Below, in pieces: positions 1 through 8,810 of a stretch of 64,000 bases of DNA (its first letter is position 1; each line of letters opens with the position of its first letter). This stretch comes from Alkaliphilus flagellatus (lineage in GTDB: Bacteria; Bacillota; Clostridia; Peptostreptococcales; Natronincolaceae). The stretch spans positions 248,001 through 312,000 of the forward strand of contig NZ_JAHLQK010000003.1 in the NCBI RefSeq assembly GCF_018919215.1, given 5' to 3'. The position numbers and the translations under genes were made by a program. Under the pieces are notes generated by a model, which ran no database searches, had not been told where the DNA came from, and worked only from the letters and a program-made list of their open reading frames with translations.

Positions 1-540
1 GAGCTATTTATTGAGCTAGGATACAAATCAGTTTCTATGGATCAAATTGCAGAAGCTGCCGGAATAAGTAAGATGACAATATATAAATATTTTTCTTCTA
101 AAGAAGAGCTTTTTTTAAATATTTTACAATCAATCGGAGATAGATCATTTATATATATAGAAGATCAAATGAAAAAAATAGATGGAACTATAGAAAAAAT
201 AGATTTTTTATTACATTTTAATGTAGAATATTCAAAGCAATTTTCACTCACCTTTTATAAGGACATTATGGATAATCCATATATTATAGATAGGCTAATG
301 AAAGAAAAAAAGAGAATGAGCAAAATCATATTTGAAGACATTATAAGAAATGGTGTTGAGAGAGGAGAGATTAGGGATGTAGATGAGGCTTTTATGGCCA
401 ATATGCTAATTACATTAATTGATAGTATTAGTAAGAATTTTTTTGAGAAAATAACATGCAGAAAGGAATTAGAGGATTTTACAGAAAACTTTTATGACTT
501 TCTAAAATATGGCCTTCTAGGGGGAAAAGGGGCGAAATAG
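1..540 (+). CDS. TetR/AcrR family transcriptional regulator, 5'-truncated by window edge
   Basis: The reading frame is open from base 1, so the true start lies outside the window; the first methionine (37) falls inside the DNA-binding domain. The visible N-terminus carries the TetR helix-turn-helix, with the recognition-helix signature SKMTIYKYFSSKEELF. The remaining ~150 residues are the helical ligand-binding and dimer domain, which is poorly conserved in the family. The stop at 538-540 is one base before the start of the ABC ATPase gene, so the regulator is the first visible gene of an operon with the exporter at 542-4941 and probably controls it. The ligand cannot be predicted. The family call is firm; the role as local repressor is inferred from position. 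Confidence 0.9.
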   Translation, partial: ELFIELGYKSVSMDQIAEAAGISKMTIYKYFSSKEELFLNILQSIGDRSFIYIEDQMKKIDGTIEKIDFLLHFNVEYSKQFSLTFYKDIMDNPYIIDRLMKEKKRMSKIIFEDIIRNGVERGEIRDVDEAFMANMLITLIDSISKNFFEKITCRKELEDFTENFYDFLKYGLLGGKGAK

Positions 541-541
541 T

Positions 542-1252
542 ATGGATAGTAATATTTTGATGAAGGCAGAGAATGTTAGTAAGCTTTATCAAATGGGAGA
601 AGTAACAGTAGCTGCTGCAAAAAATGTAGATCTGAACATATACAAAGGAGAGTTTGTAGTAGTATTAGGACCTAGTGGTTCTGGTAAAAGTACACTTTTG
701 AATATTCTAGGAGGAATGGATTTACCTACAGACGGAAAGGTCTTTATGGAAGGTGAAGATATTACTAGCTATAACGATAGGAAGTTGACCGCCTATCGGA
801 GAGAAAAAATTGGTTTTGTATTTCAGTTTTATAATCTAATGGCAAATTTAACTGCAAGGGAGAATGTAGAGCTAGCTACAGAAATTTGTAAAGATGCTCT
901 AAATATCGATGAAGTATTAGAAGCTGTAGGGTTAGGAGACAGGAAAGATCATTTTCCTGCACAAATGAGTGGAGGAGAGCAACAGAGGATAGCTATTGCT
1001 AGGGCAGTGGCTAAAAATCCTGCTTTGTTACTTTGTGATGAGCCTACAGGAGCTCTTGATTTTGAGACAGGAATAAAGATTTTAACTCTGTTAAAAGAGA
1101 TTAACAAAAAATATAACAAAACTGTTGTAATTATTACTCATAATGTACCTATAGGAGAGATGGCGGACAGATTAATTAAAATGCGAAGTGGAGAAATTAT
1201 TGAAGATAAAATAAATGATAGTCCAATCAACCCTGAAAGGATTGAATGGTGA
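542..1252 (+). CDS. ABC transporter ATP-binding protein, MacB/LolD-like
   Basis: Cytoplasmic ATPase of 236 residues that powers the FtsX-type permease encoded next. Walker [10 protein letters not shown] is near residues 43-51, the ABC signature [14 protein letters not shown] near 141-154, Walker [13 protein letters not shown] just after, and the H-loop ITHN near 198. Length and motifs fit the MacB/LolD group (MacB, LolD, FtsE, and BceA-type peptide exporters). The start is one base after the TetR stop, and the stop overlaps the permease start. Exporters of this type in Firmicutes move peptides, lipopeptides or drugs, or act mechanically on envelope substrates; the substrate here is unknown. 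Confidence 0.93.
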   Translation: MDSNILMKAENVSKLYQMGEVTVAAAKNVDLNIYKGEFVVVLGPSGSGKSTLLNILGGMDLPTDGKVFMEGEDITSYNDRKLTAYRREKIGFVFQFYNLMANLTARENVELATEICKDALNIDEVLEAVGLGDRKDHFPAQMSGGEQQRIAIARAVAKNPALLLCDEPTGALDFETGIKILTLLKEINKKYNKTVVIITHNVPIGEMADRLIKMRSGEIIEDKINDSPINPERIEW

Positions 1253-3609
1253 TGAAGAAGTTAGATGTAAGGCTATTAAGATCAATAAAAAATTCTAAGG
1301 GGCAATTTATTTCTATATCTATAATTATTGTTTTAGCACTAACTATCTATGTCTCTTTCAGTATGGTGGCTGATAATCTTAATAATTCAATACTTTATTA
1401 TTATGATGCTACAAATTTTGGGCATATTTTTGTAGAAGTTTCTAAAATTCCTAAAGCAGCTATAGAAAAGCTCCATACTATAGAAGGAGTTGAAATGGCC
1501 CAGGGCAGAATAAGTGCAGATGTACCTTTAAGGGTAGAAGATCCTAATGAAAAGGTTATGGTTAGGGTAGTATCCTTACCAAAGGAAAAGAACCTAATTA
1601 ATGACTTATATGTAATAAAAGGAGAGAATCTAAAAGAGGGCTTAAGATCGACCTTAGTATTACAACAGTTTTTTGATGCTAGAGGAATGCAGTTGGAAGA
1701 TACAATTACGCCCTATATTGGAGGAACGGAATACCCATTAAGTGTAGTAGGGGTAGTAGGTAGCCCAGAGTATATTTACTTAATGGAAAATGAACAGACA
1801 TTATTACCTGCCCCAGAAAAATTTGGAGTTATATATGTTACAGAAGAATTCGCACAGTCTGCCTTAGGGTATCAAGGTAGTTACAACGAAGTACTGATTA
1901 AGATTGAGGATAGGTATATAAATAAAATAGATAGTATAGTAGATGAAATAGAGGATGAATTAGATAGATATGGAGTTAGACGAACTGTTAAAAGAGAAGA
2001 TCAGCTAAGTCATAGTATGATGATGCAGGAAGTAGAATCCCTAGAGACAATGTCTACTTCTATTACCTTATTATTTTTAATAGTTGCAGCGGTAATTATA
2101 AATATTATGTTATCTAGGATTGTTAGGAATGACAGGATGTACATCGGCGTAATGAAAGCATTAGGATATAACAATTTTAGTATATTAGGTCATTACACTA
2201 AGTATTCTATATTGATTGGATTAGTAGGATCTATTATTGGTATTATTTTAAGCATACCTCTTTCAAGTGTATTTACTAGCTTATATATTTTGTATATGAA
2301 TATTCCGATGCTTAAAATGGAGATTTATTATATCTACTTTATTTATGGAATATTATTAACTAGTATATTTTGCATACTATCTGGACTAATGGGAGCACGA
2401 AGTGTTTTAAAAATTTTGCCTGCGGATTCCATGAAGCCAGAAGCACCTAAGGTCGGAAAAAGAATTTGGTTAGAAAAAGTTAAATTTATTTGGAATAGAA
2501 TTTCATTTAGCTGGAAAATGGTAATTAGAAATATATTAAGAACTAAAAGGCGATCTGTATTTTTAGTTTTAGGGATTGCTTTAACCTATGGTATAACCAT
2601 GGTACCAGTATTTATGACATCTATATGGGACAGTTTGTTTACGCTACAGTATGGGGAGTTTCAAACAATGGATTATAATATAGATTTTGCCAGCCCTATG
2701 AATGATAAGGCTATAAGAGGGTTATCTCAAATTATTGATGTGGATCATATAGAACCAAAGGCAGAGATTCCTTTCGAATTAAAAAGAGGTTGGAGGAAAA
2801 GAACAGCCAGTGTTATTGGACTATTAAGGGATACAAAGCTATATAATTTCAAAAGTCCTTCTGGAGTAGAAATCGAGTTACCAAGGAATGGAATTATACT
2901 TTCGGAAATATTAGCGGACTCCCTTGAAGTTAAAATAGGAGACAAAATATTAATAAAAAATTTTATGCCAGATAAAGAAGATACATTTGTTGAAGTAAAA
3001 GGTATTGTGGAGCAATACTTTGGAAGCAATGCATATATGGATATAGAGATGATGAATGATATATTGGGAGAAAAGGATATGATTACTGGGGCATTAGTAA
3101 ACTCTGACGATGAGGTAATAACAAAGCTCCAGCATGTAAAAAATATAAGGCAAATACAATCCGTTGAAGATATGAAAAATAGTATTTTAGAGTTTATGGA
3201 TATGATTATATACTCTATGGGAGTAATGATGTTGTTTGGTGGGATTTTAGGATTTGCTATTGTATACAACATAACTATTATTAGTATTAGTGAAAGAACA
3301 ATGGAATTTTCATCACTACGGGTTATGGGCTTTGATAAAAAAGAGATTTATAAATTAGTTAGCAGGGAAAATGGGTTAATGACATTACTTGGAGTAATTT
3401 TAGGAGTGCCTATAGGCTACGGAATGTGTGTTGGTATTGTATCAGCAGTTTCTACAGATTTATTTAGTATTCCAATAATGATAGAACCTATCAGCTACAT
3501 TATAACAGCCGTTGCTACAATAATTTTTGTTACTATAGCACAGCTTGCAACCATTAGAAAGATTCATAATTTAAACTTTATGGATGCACTTAAAAGTAGA
3601 GTATCCTAA
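1252..3609 (+). CDS. ABC transporter permease with two FtsX domains
   Basis: Membrane subunit of about 785 residues. One TM helix lies at residues ~13-35, followed by a large extracytoplasmic domain. A first FtsX block of three helices is at ~270-395, another TM near 440, a second extracytoplasmic domain, and a second FtsX block at ~655-780. Two FtsX blocks in one chain resemble BceB or large MacB-like permeases. The first block contains RNDRMYIGVMKALGYNN and the second SERTMEFSSLRVMGFDKKE, the coupling-helix segments that contact the ATPase. ATG 1252 overlaps the upstream TGA by one base; GTG 1249 and ATG 1246 are possible alternatives because the AAAGG at 1236-1240 is close to all three. 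Partner of the ATPase at 542 and the adaptor at 3703. Confidence 0.88.
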   Translation: MKKLDVRLLRSIKNSKGQFISISIIIVLALTIYVSFSMVADNLNNSILYYYDATNFGHIFVEVSKIPKAAIEKLHTIEGVEMAQGRISADVPLRVEDPNEKVMVRVVSLPKEKNLINDLYVIKGENLKEGLRSTLVLQQFFDARGMQLEDTITPYIGGTEYPLSVVGVVGSPEYIYLMENEQTLLPAPEKFGVIYVTEEFAQSALGYQGSYNEVLIKIEDRYINKIDSIVDEIEDELDRYGVRRTVKREDQLSHSMMMQEVESLETMSTSITLLFLIVAAVIINIMLSRIVRNDRMYIGVMKALGYNNFSILGHYTKYSILIGLVGSIIGIILSIPLSSVFTSLYILYMNIPMLKMEIYYIYFIYGILLTSIFCILSGLMGARSVLKILPADSMKPEAPKVGKRIWLEKVKFIWNRISFSWKMVIRNILRTKRRSVFLVLGIALTYGITMVPVFMTSIWDSLFTLQYGEFQTMDYNIDFASPMNDKAIRGLSQIIDVDHIEPKAEIPFELKRGWRKRTASVIGLLRDTKLYNFKSPSGVEIELPRNGIILSEILADSLEVKIGDKILIKNFMPDKEDTFVEVKGIVEQYFGSNAYMDIEMMNDILGEKDMITGALVNSDDEVITKLQHVKNIRQIQSVEDMKNSILEFMDMIIYSMGVMMLFGGILGFAIVYNITIISISERTMEFSSLRVMGFDKKEIYKLVSRENGLMTLLGVILGVPIGYGMCVGIVSAVSTDLFSIPIMIEPISYIITAVATIIFVTIAQLATIRKIHNLNFMDALKSRVS

Positions 3610-3618
3610 GTTGTAATA

Positions 3619-3640
3619 TTTTAAGATATATGTCTTAAAA
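3619..3640. promoter_or_regulatory. perfect 8-bp inverted repeat between permease and adaptor genes
   Basis: TTTTAAGA (3619-3626) and TCTTAAAA (3633-3640) form a perfect dyad with a 6-base spacer in the 93-base gap before the adaptor gene. No T-tract follows, so a regulator site or an mRNA-stabilising hairpin fits better than a terminator. Confidence 0.35.
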
Positions 3641-3702
3641 ATGCAAGCAAGATTAAGTGGCTTATATTAAAAAAATTAATATATTTTAAGGGTGTGGATA
3701 AA

Positions 3703-4941
3703 ATGACAAAGAAAAAGAAGATTATTAGCATAGCTATTATTGTGACCATAATAGGAGTATCAGGATTTTATATAAGTACTGGAAGTAGAGCTGTAGATGT
3801 AAGTACAGCGGCTGTAATAGAAGGAGATATAGCAAAGTATGTAGAGGAGTTAGGAGTAATAAAGGTAAAAAATCAGGTAAATATTTATGCTCCTACAGCA
3901 GGTATGGTGACAGAAGTGCTGGTAGATATAGGGGATCAAGTAAAAAAAGGAGATATACTGGTTAAGTTAGATGGAGAACAGCTCTCAAGGCAAATTGCAG
4001 AACTAGAAAGCCAGAGATCAGCTGTATTAGCCCAATACAAGGAGGCTAAACAACCTATAGATGAGAAAAATATAGAAAAGTTAGAATTAGAAATTGTAGA
4101 TATAGAGAAAAGGATTAAGACAGCAGAAGAAGCAGCTAATAATAAAAAGCTACTATACGATGCAGGAGCAGTAAGTCAGGAGGAATACCAGAGTGCCTTA
4201 AGAAATCTTGAAGGGGAAAAAAGTAGCTTGGAAAAGGCTAAGTTAGATTTGGAGCTTATGAGAAAACCTGTATCAGAAAATATTGATGTTCAATATAAAG
4301 CTCAACTAAAGCAACTAGATATACAGAAGGCGGAGTTAGAGAAATCCGGCAAGAATTTTACTATAATTGCTAGTATGGATGGAACAATATTACAGAAAGA
4401 AGTAGAGAAAGGTAGCTATCTTCAACCAGGAATGCACATTATGCAGCTTGGTAATGTAGAGGAATTATATATAGAAAGTGATGTATTAGTAGGAGATGTA
4501 GCCAATGTTTATGAAGGTTCAGTAGTTAAAATGTCTAATAAAAACTTAGGCATAATGGATTTAGAAGGTGTGATAAAAAAAATACACCCTAATGCCTTTA
4601 GTAAAGTATCTGATTTAGGTATAGAGCAAAAGAGAATTAAGGTAGATATTGAAATAAAAGATACTATAAAAAACCTTAGACCTGGTTATGATTTAGATAT
4701 TAAGATTATTACTGAGAGTAAAGAAAATGTTCTGCTAGTACCTGAGAGTTCTCTATTTAATATAGATGGAAAGGATTTTATTTTTGTAAATGAAAATAAT
4801 AAGGCTAGGCTAAGGGAAGTTGAAAAGGGGATAGAAAGTCAAAGGCAAGTTGAAGTTGTTAAGGGATTGAAAGAGGGAGAAATGGTTCTTCTATCTCCTA
4901 ATGAAAACATAGAAGAAGGTATTAGTATAAAGGTAGAATAG
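3703..4941 (+). CDS. HlyD/MacA-type efflux adaptor protein
   Basis: Membrane-anchored adaptor (membrane fusion protein) of about 412 residues. An N-terminal signal anchor (residues ~6-26) is followed by a lipoyl half-motif (YAPTAGMVTEVLVDIGDQVKKGD), a coiled-coil hairpin around residues 85-200, a second lipoyl half (IIASMDGTILQKEVEKGSYL), a beta-barrel domain and a C-terminal membrane-proximal domain. I chose ATG 3703 over the in-frame GTG 3694 because AAGGGTG at 3688-3694 is then 8-9 bases upstream. In monoderm bacteria such proteins partner FtsX-type ABC transporters, here the one at 542-3609. No TolC-like partner is seen. Confidence 0.9.
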   Translation: MTKKKKIISIAIIVTIIGVSGFYISTGSRAVDVSTAAVIEGDIAKYVEELGVIKVKNQVNIYAPTAGMVTEVLVDIGDQVKKGDILVKLDGEQLSRQIAELESQRSAVLAQYKEAKQPIDEKNIEKLELEIVDIEKRIKTAEEAANNKKLLYDAGAVSQEEYQSALRNLEGEKSSLEKAKLDLELMRKPVSENIDVQYKAQLKQLDIQKAELEKSGKNFTIIASMDGTILQKEVEKGSYLQPGMHIMQLGNVEELYIESDVLVGDVANVYEGSVVKMSNKNLGIMDLEGVIKKIHPNAFSKVSDLGIEQKRIKVDIEIKDTIKNLRPGYDLDIKIITESKENVLLVPESSLFNIDGKDFIFVNENNKARLREVEKGIESQRQVEVVKGLKEGEMVLLSPNENIEEGISIKVE

Positions 4942-4994
4942 ATATTTAATGATATTTAGTATTAAAAGACTAGGTTAATTTTAGCTTTTAGGCC

Positions 4995-5023
4995 TTGTAT
5001 AAGTAGAACTGGTATATTATACT
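4995..5023 (+). promoter_or_regulatory. sigma-A type promoter for the copper-amine-oxidase-N protein
   Basis: TTGTAT at 4995-5000 and TATACT at 5018-5023 are 17 bases apart, 34 bases before the ATG at 5058. This is a good vegetative promoter match. Confidence 0.6.
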
Positions 5024-5057
5024 AGAATTAGAATATATTTTATAGGAGGATGATTAA

Positions 5058-6107
5058 ATGTTAAAGAAAAAGAGAATGATTGGTTTATTAGTTACTACAA
5101 TGACTTTAGTAACTGCATTCGGATTTTCTTCATATGGAGCATCAGCTACAAAAACTTTACAAGCTTTGTATGGAAGTAGTAAAATAATAATAAATGGAAA
5201 AGATGTTACTCAAACTATAGAGCCTTTTATAGTGGACGGTACTACATATATACCTCTTCGTGTAGTTGCAAATACTTTTAATAAAAAGGTAGACTGGAAT
5301 CCACTAACTTCTACTGCTTATATTACAGATGACCTTACACAAGTTAATGAACATTTTCAAGCTGAAATATTAAAACGAGATGTTGAAATAATGAATTTAC
5401 AAAGCAGATTAAAACAATTAGAAAAAGAAGTGGAAAGTAAAAAGGAAATTAGCTTAAGTGATTTAGAAAAGCAGTTAAATAAAGACCATGGTGAATACAA
5501 GAACATAGAATTTGATATTTCCCTAAGTGGTAGCGCTAGCAAAGTCAATGTAAAAATTGATGTTGATTTATATGATTACAAAAAGGAGTGGAATGGTCTT
5601 TCTAGCAGTAAGAGAGAAAGCTATTTACAAGACATTGTAGACGATGTGCTAGATGCTTATGATGGAGCTAATGTATATGGTAGCATTAAAGATATTGATG
5701 CTAAAAAAACTATATTAGAATTTACTACTACCAGTAAAGGAGTAGTAAAGATAGAAAAAGAATCTACTACTAGTAATACAAGTAATAAGACTATTAGTAA
5801 ATTAGAAAAAGATTTAGATAATGAGTACTATGATTATTTTGGAGATATTGATTTATACATAAAGCTAGAAGGTAATAAAAATGATGTTACTTTTTCTATT
5901 GAGTTAGATTCTAAGGAATATGGTAGTGCTTGGCGTAAGCTGTCGAGCGATAAGATTAAAAAGCTTATGTCATTCATTTATGATGATATAGAAGATGAGC
6001 TAGGGGATGTAAATATCGAGGGTTATGTGTATGATACTTATAATAAAGAAGATTTAGCTAGCTATCGCAGAGCATCATCAGGAAATGATATTTTTAAGAA
6101 GTATTAA
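5058..6107 (+). CDS. secreted protein with copper-amine-oxidase N-terminal (stalk) domain
   Basis: Exported protein of 349 residues. A signal peptide covers residues ~1-29 (AFGFSSYGASA before the probable cleavage). Residues ~35-90 match the copper amine oxidase N-terminal domain (KIIINGKDVTQTIEPFIV, then GTTYIPLRVVANTF), a surface module common in Clostridia that is not itself an oxidase. A short coiled coil (~95-125) follows. The rest looks like two copies of a ~100-residue alpha/beta unit, each opening with LEKqL/LEKdL and containing a W...LSS segment (about 130-235 and 250-345). The RBS TAGGAGG is well placed before ATG 5058. It has its own promoter and terminator, so it is probably a single-gene transcript. 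Function unknown. Confidence 0.8.
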   Translation: MLKKKRMIGLLVTTMTLVTAFGFSSYGASATKTLQALYGSSKIIINGKDVTQTIEPFIVDGTTYIPLRVVANTFNKKVDWNPLTSTAYITDDLTQVNEHFQAEILKRDVEIMNLQSRLKQLEKEVESKKEISLSDLEKQLNKDHGEYKNIEFDISLSGSASKVNVKIDVDLYDYKKEWNGLSSSKRESYLQDIVDDVLDAYDGANVYGSIKDIDAKKTILEFTTTSKGVVKIEKESTTSNTSNKTISKLEKDLDNEYYDYFGDIDLYIKLEGNKNDVTFSIELDSKEYGSAWRKLSSDKIKKLMSFIYDDIEDELGDVNIEGYVYDTYNKEDLASYRRASSGNDIFKKY

Positions 6108-6117
6108 ATTTAAAAAC

Positions 6118-6153
6118 AACCCATTGGTAGAAAAATACCAATGGGTTATTTTT
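6118..6153 (+). terminator. rho-independent terminator after the stalk-domain gene
   Basis: A 12-bp perfect stem (6118-6129 with 6136-6147) with a GAAAAA loop runs into a T-rich tract. It closely resembles the terminator at 10209-10253. Confidence 0.9.
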
Positions 6154-6201
6154 ATTATGCAAAGTCATTAAAATAAATATGTTAAAGTATATCAATATAA
6201 G

Positions 6202-6249
6202 AACCAGATATTAGGAATATCATCCTAGATTTTTGGTTTTTTGTTTTTA
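6202..6249 (+). terminator. terminator-like hairpin upstream of the MacAB-like operon
   Basis: AACCA (6202-6206) pairs with TGGTT (6234-6238), and TAGGA with TCCTA inside it. A run TTTTTTGTTTTT follows. It lies between the terminator at 6118 and the ABC gene at 6387, so it could be a second terminator or an attenuator in the operon leader. No clear promoter is visible in the rest of the 6154-6386 gap. Confidence 0.5.
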
Positions 6250-6386
6250 TTAAAGGAAATTTAAAAAATATGTAGAACTGTAGACTAAATGGGAAAATAT
6301 TGGTAAGATATATCAGAGTATAGAATATTTTCTAAACCAAGCCATCTATATTAGTAGGTAGATTATTGCACAAAAGGAGGGATACC

Positions 6387-7097
6387 GTGGGATTAATAGA
6401 AATAGAAGATATATCAAGAACATATAAAGATGGACAAGTTAGTGTTAAAGCTATAAAACAAATAAGTATTGAGATAGCAGATGGAGATTTTGTGTCTATT
6501 ATGGGACCATCTGGATCTGGTAAATCTACATTAATGAATATTATTGGTTGTTTAGATAAGCCATCCTCTGGAAGCTATAAGCTTGCAGGTCAGCAGGTAC
6601 ATAAGCTAAATGATTCTCAGTTGGCAACTATACGAAATGAATTTATGGGTTTTGTTTTTCAACAATTTCACTTGATATCAAAGCTGAATGCTTTAGAAAA
6701 CGTAGAATTGCCATTAATTTATCAGGGGGTTATAGGTAAAGAAAGAAAAAAGAGAGCTTTAGAAGCACTGGAATCTGTAGGATTAGGAGAAAGAGCTAAG
6801 CATATGCCTTCCCAACTTTCGGGAGGGGAGCAACAAAGGGTAGCTATAGCTAGGGCTATTGTTAGTAACCCTAAATTGATTTTAGCCGATGAGCCTACTG
6901 GAGCATTAGATTCAAAATCTAGCAAAAATATTATGTCTATATTTCAAAAACTTAACCGAGAAAGAAAAATAACTATTGTTCAAGTAACCCATGAAAGGGA
7001 TATAGGCGAGTATGGAAATCATATTTACAATATAAAGGATGGAGAGATAGACTGCATAGAAGAAATAAAACATACGGAAACAGAAAACAATCAATAA
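6387..7097 (+). CDS. ABC transporter ATP-binding protein, MacB-type
   Basis: ATPase of 236 residues for the MacB-like permease at 8811. Walker [10 protein letters not shown] is near residues 38-46, the signature [14 protein letters not shown] near 138-151, and Walker [16 protein letters not shown] directly after. The GTG at 6387 is preceded by AAAGGAGG (6373-6380) at a spacing of 6, so it is a better start than TTG 6366, which lies upstream of that RBS. Gene order ATPase, adaptor, permease resembles MacAB-like operons of Firmicutes that export peptides or antibiotics. The ATPase and permease are separate polypeptides here, unlike fused E. coli MacB. Confidence 0.93.
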   Translation: MGLIEIEDISRTYKDGQVSVKAIKQISIEIADGDFVSIMGPSGSGKSTLMNIIGCLDKPSSGSYKLAGQQVHKLNDSQLATIRNEFMGFVFQQFHLISKLNALENVELPLIYQGVIGKERKKRALEALESVGLGERAKHMPSQLSGGEQQRVAIARAIVSNPKLILADEPTGALDSKSSKNIMSIFQKLNRERKITIVQVTHERDIGEYGNHIYNIKDGEIDCIEEIKHTETENNQ

Positions 7098-7129
7098 AAA
7101 CATAAGGAATTGGTAGAGGGGGAAAAACA

Positions 7130-8800
7130 ATGTTTCAACGGACAATTATGATAATATTAGTCGTTGTAATTATATTAGGTGGAGGATTTTATGCTTATCA
7201 GCAGCTTGTTCCTGAGGTACAAGATGTAGATGCGGGACCTGTATATGCAACCCAAGAAGTAATACGTGGAGATATATCTGTAGGAGTAAATACAATAGGA
7301 CAACTTAATCCATCGGATGGTGGAGGTATTCGTGTAAGCGATGCCCTCCGTATGTCTGGTTATTCTGGAGAATTTATTATTGACCAGATTTTAGTAAAAG
7401 AAGGAGATAGTGTTAGTAAAGGGCAAACTTTGGTTAGATTAGCCGCTACTGGTCTAAATGACAAAATTTCTGAGTTAGAAGATGAAGTTAAGCGAGAAGA
7501 ACAAGCATTAATGAGATTAACAGATTTACCAAGGGAAAAAATTAGAGACATTGATCCGTCCCAAGGTGTTACAGTACGAGCACCTATTTCAGGTAGAGTT
7601 CAAGACTTAGATATTGTTGAAGGCGATAAAATTTTACAAGGGCAAACAATAAATCGAATTGTAGATATATCAACCTATAATATTCCTCTAAGATTAACAC
7701 CAGGAGAGTATGGCCGTGTTAAAAAAGGAGATAAGGTAAATATACATTTTGCTAATTTTGAGGGTACATACGAAGGTATAATTACAAGAATTAATCCTAA
7801 TCCTGCTCCTTCTGGAACAAGTGAAGATAAGCAGCAAGGGTATATATATCGTGCTACTGTAGAAGGAAAAAATGTGGGTCTAGTACAACCAAATATGTCT
7901 GTTCGTGTAGGCACAGGAACTCCACAAGGACAAACAAACTTCTTTATGAATGATTCTATAGTAGAAAAATATGTAAATCAGGAAAGAGTAGCTAGTAGCA
8001 CTGAAGGAATTGTAACAGAAGTTCATGTACAGGAGATGGATGAAGTAGAAGAAGGAGATCCAATCATTAGTTTGGCTGGTGCCGATGTACAAGAAACTAT
8101 TCAAACGAGATTAGATAAAATACGAGAATTAGAATCAAAAATTAGAGAGCTAAATGCTATTTTTCCTATGTTAGAGATTACTTCGACAATGGATGGTGTA
8201 GTAGCAGACGTGTTTCGACAAGAAGGAGAGAGTACTACACCTGGAGATTGGTTAGGTCATGTATATACAACTTCATCTATGAGTATGTTTGCGGAAGTGG
8301 ACGATATAGACGTATTATATGTTACACAAGGATCGGAAGTTAAGGTTACTGTTGACGCTATACCAGGAGAAACCTACGAAGGAGAGGTTAAGGAAGTATC
8401 TACTCGAGCTCGAGGTGAAGGTGGAGGTGGACTTTCAAAATTCTCCGTTTATATTGATGTAAAAGGTGGACCACAGCTCCGACCTGGAATGCAGGCTAAG
8501 GGTTATATCGATGCAGGAACTGCAGAAGATGTATTACTTATTCCAATAGAGGCTATTTTCCAAGAAGAAAATAAGCATAAGGTAGAGATATTAGACGCCA
8601 ATGGCGAAGCACAAGTAGTTAATGTGGAGCTTGGACTGATGAATGACAGACATGCTGAGGTGATAAGTGGATTAGAAGAAGGAGATCTTGTTATTACTGG
8701 AAGCAGTAGGGATTTATTACCAAGCCAAGAAGATAAAACAAATAATAATAATAATTTAATACCAGACAAGCCAACTGAGGAAGAAACGGCAGAAGATTAG
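7130..8800 (+). CDS. MacA-like efflux adaptor of double length
   Basis: Membrane-anchored adaptor of 556 residues, long for the family (usually 350-430). A signal anchor at residues ~4-25 is followed by what looks like two adaptor modules. The first (~40-260) has lipoyl halves around VKEGDSVSKGQTLVR and APISGRVQDLDIVEGD and a barrel segment. The second (~270-520) has VQEMDEVEEGDPIIS, a short helical hairpin, MDGVVADVFRQEGES, and a second barrel ending LRPGMQAKGYID. The tail is low-complexity (poly-Asn, acidic). It sits between the ATPase and permease genes of the same operon, with RBS AGAGGGGG before ATG 7130. The duplication could make one chain serve two positions in an adaptor ring. Confidence 0.85.
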   Translation: MFQRTIMIILVVVIILGGGFYAYQQLVPEVQDVDAGPVYATQEVIRGDISVGVNTIGQLNPSDGGGIRVSDALRMSGYSGEFIIDQILVKEGDSVSKGQTLVRLAATGLNDKISELEDEVKREEQALMRLTDLPREKIRDIDPSQGVTVRAPISGRVQDLDIVEGDKILQGQTINRIVDISTYNIPLRLTPGEYGRVKKGDKVNIHFANFEGTYEGIITRINPNPAPSGTSEDKQQGYIYRATVEGKNVGLVQPNMSVRVGTGTPQGQTNFFMNDSIVEKYVNQERVASSTEGIVTEVHVQEMDEVEEGDPIISLAGADVQETIQTRLDKIRELESKIRELNAIFPMLEITSTMDGVVADVFRQEGESTTPGDWLGHVYTTSSMSMFAEVDDIDVLYVTQGSEVKVTVDAIPGETYEGEVKEVSTRARGEGGGGLSKFSVYIDVKGGPQLRPGMQAKGYIDAGTAEDVLLIPIEAIFQEENKHKVEILDANGEAQVVNVELGLMNDRHAEVISGLEEGDLVITGSSRDLLPSQEDKTNNNNNLIPDKPTEEETAED

Positions 8801-8810
8801 GGGTGAAATT

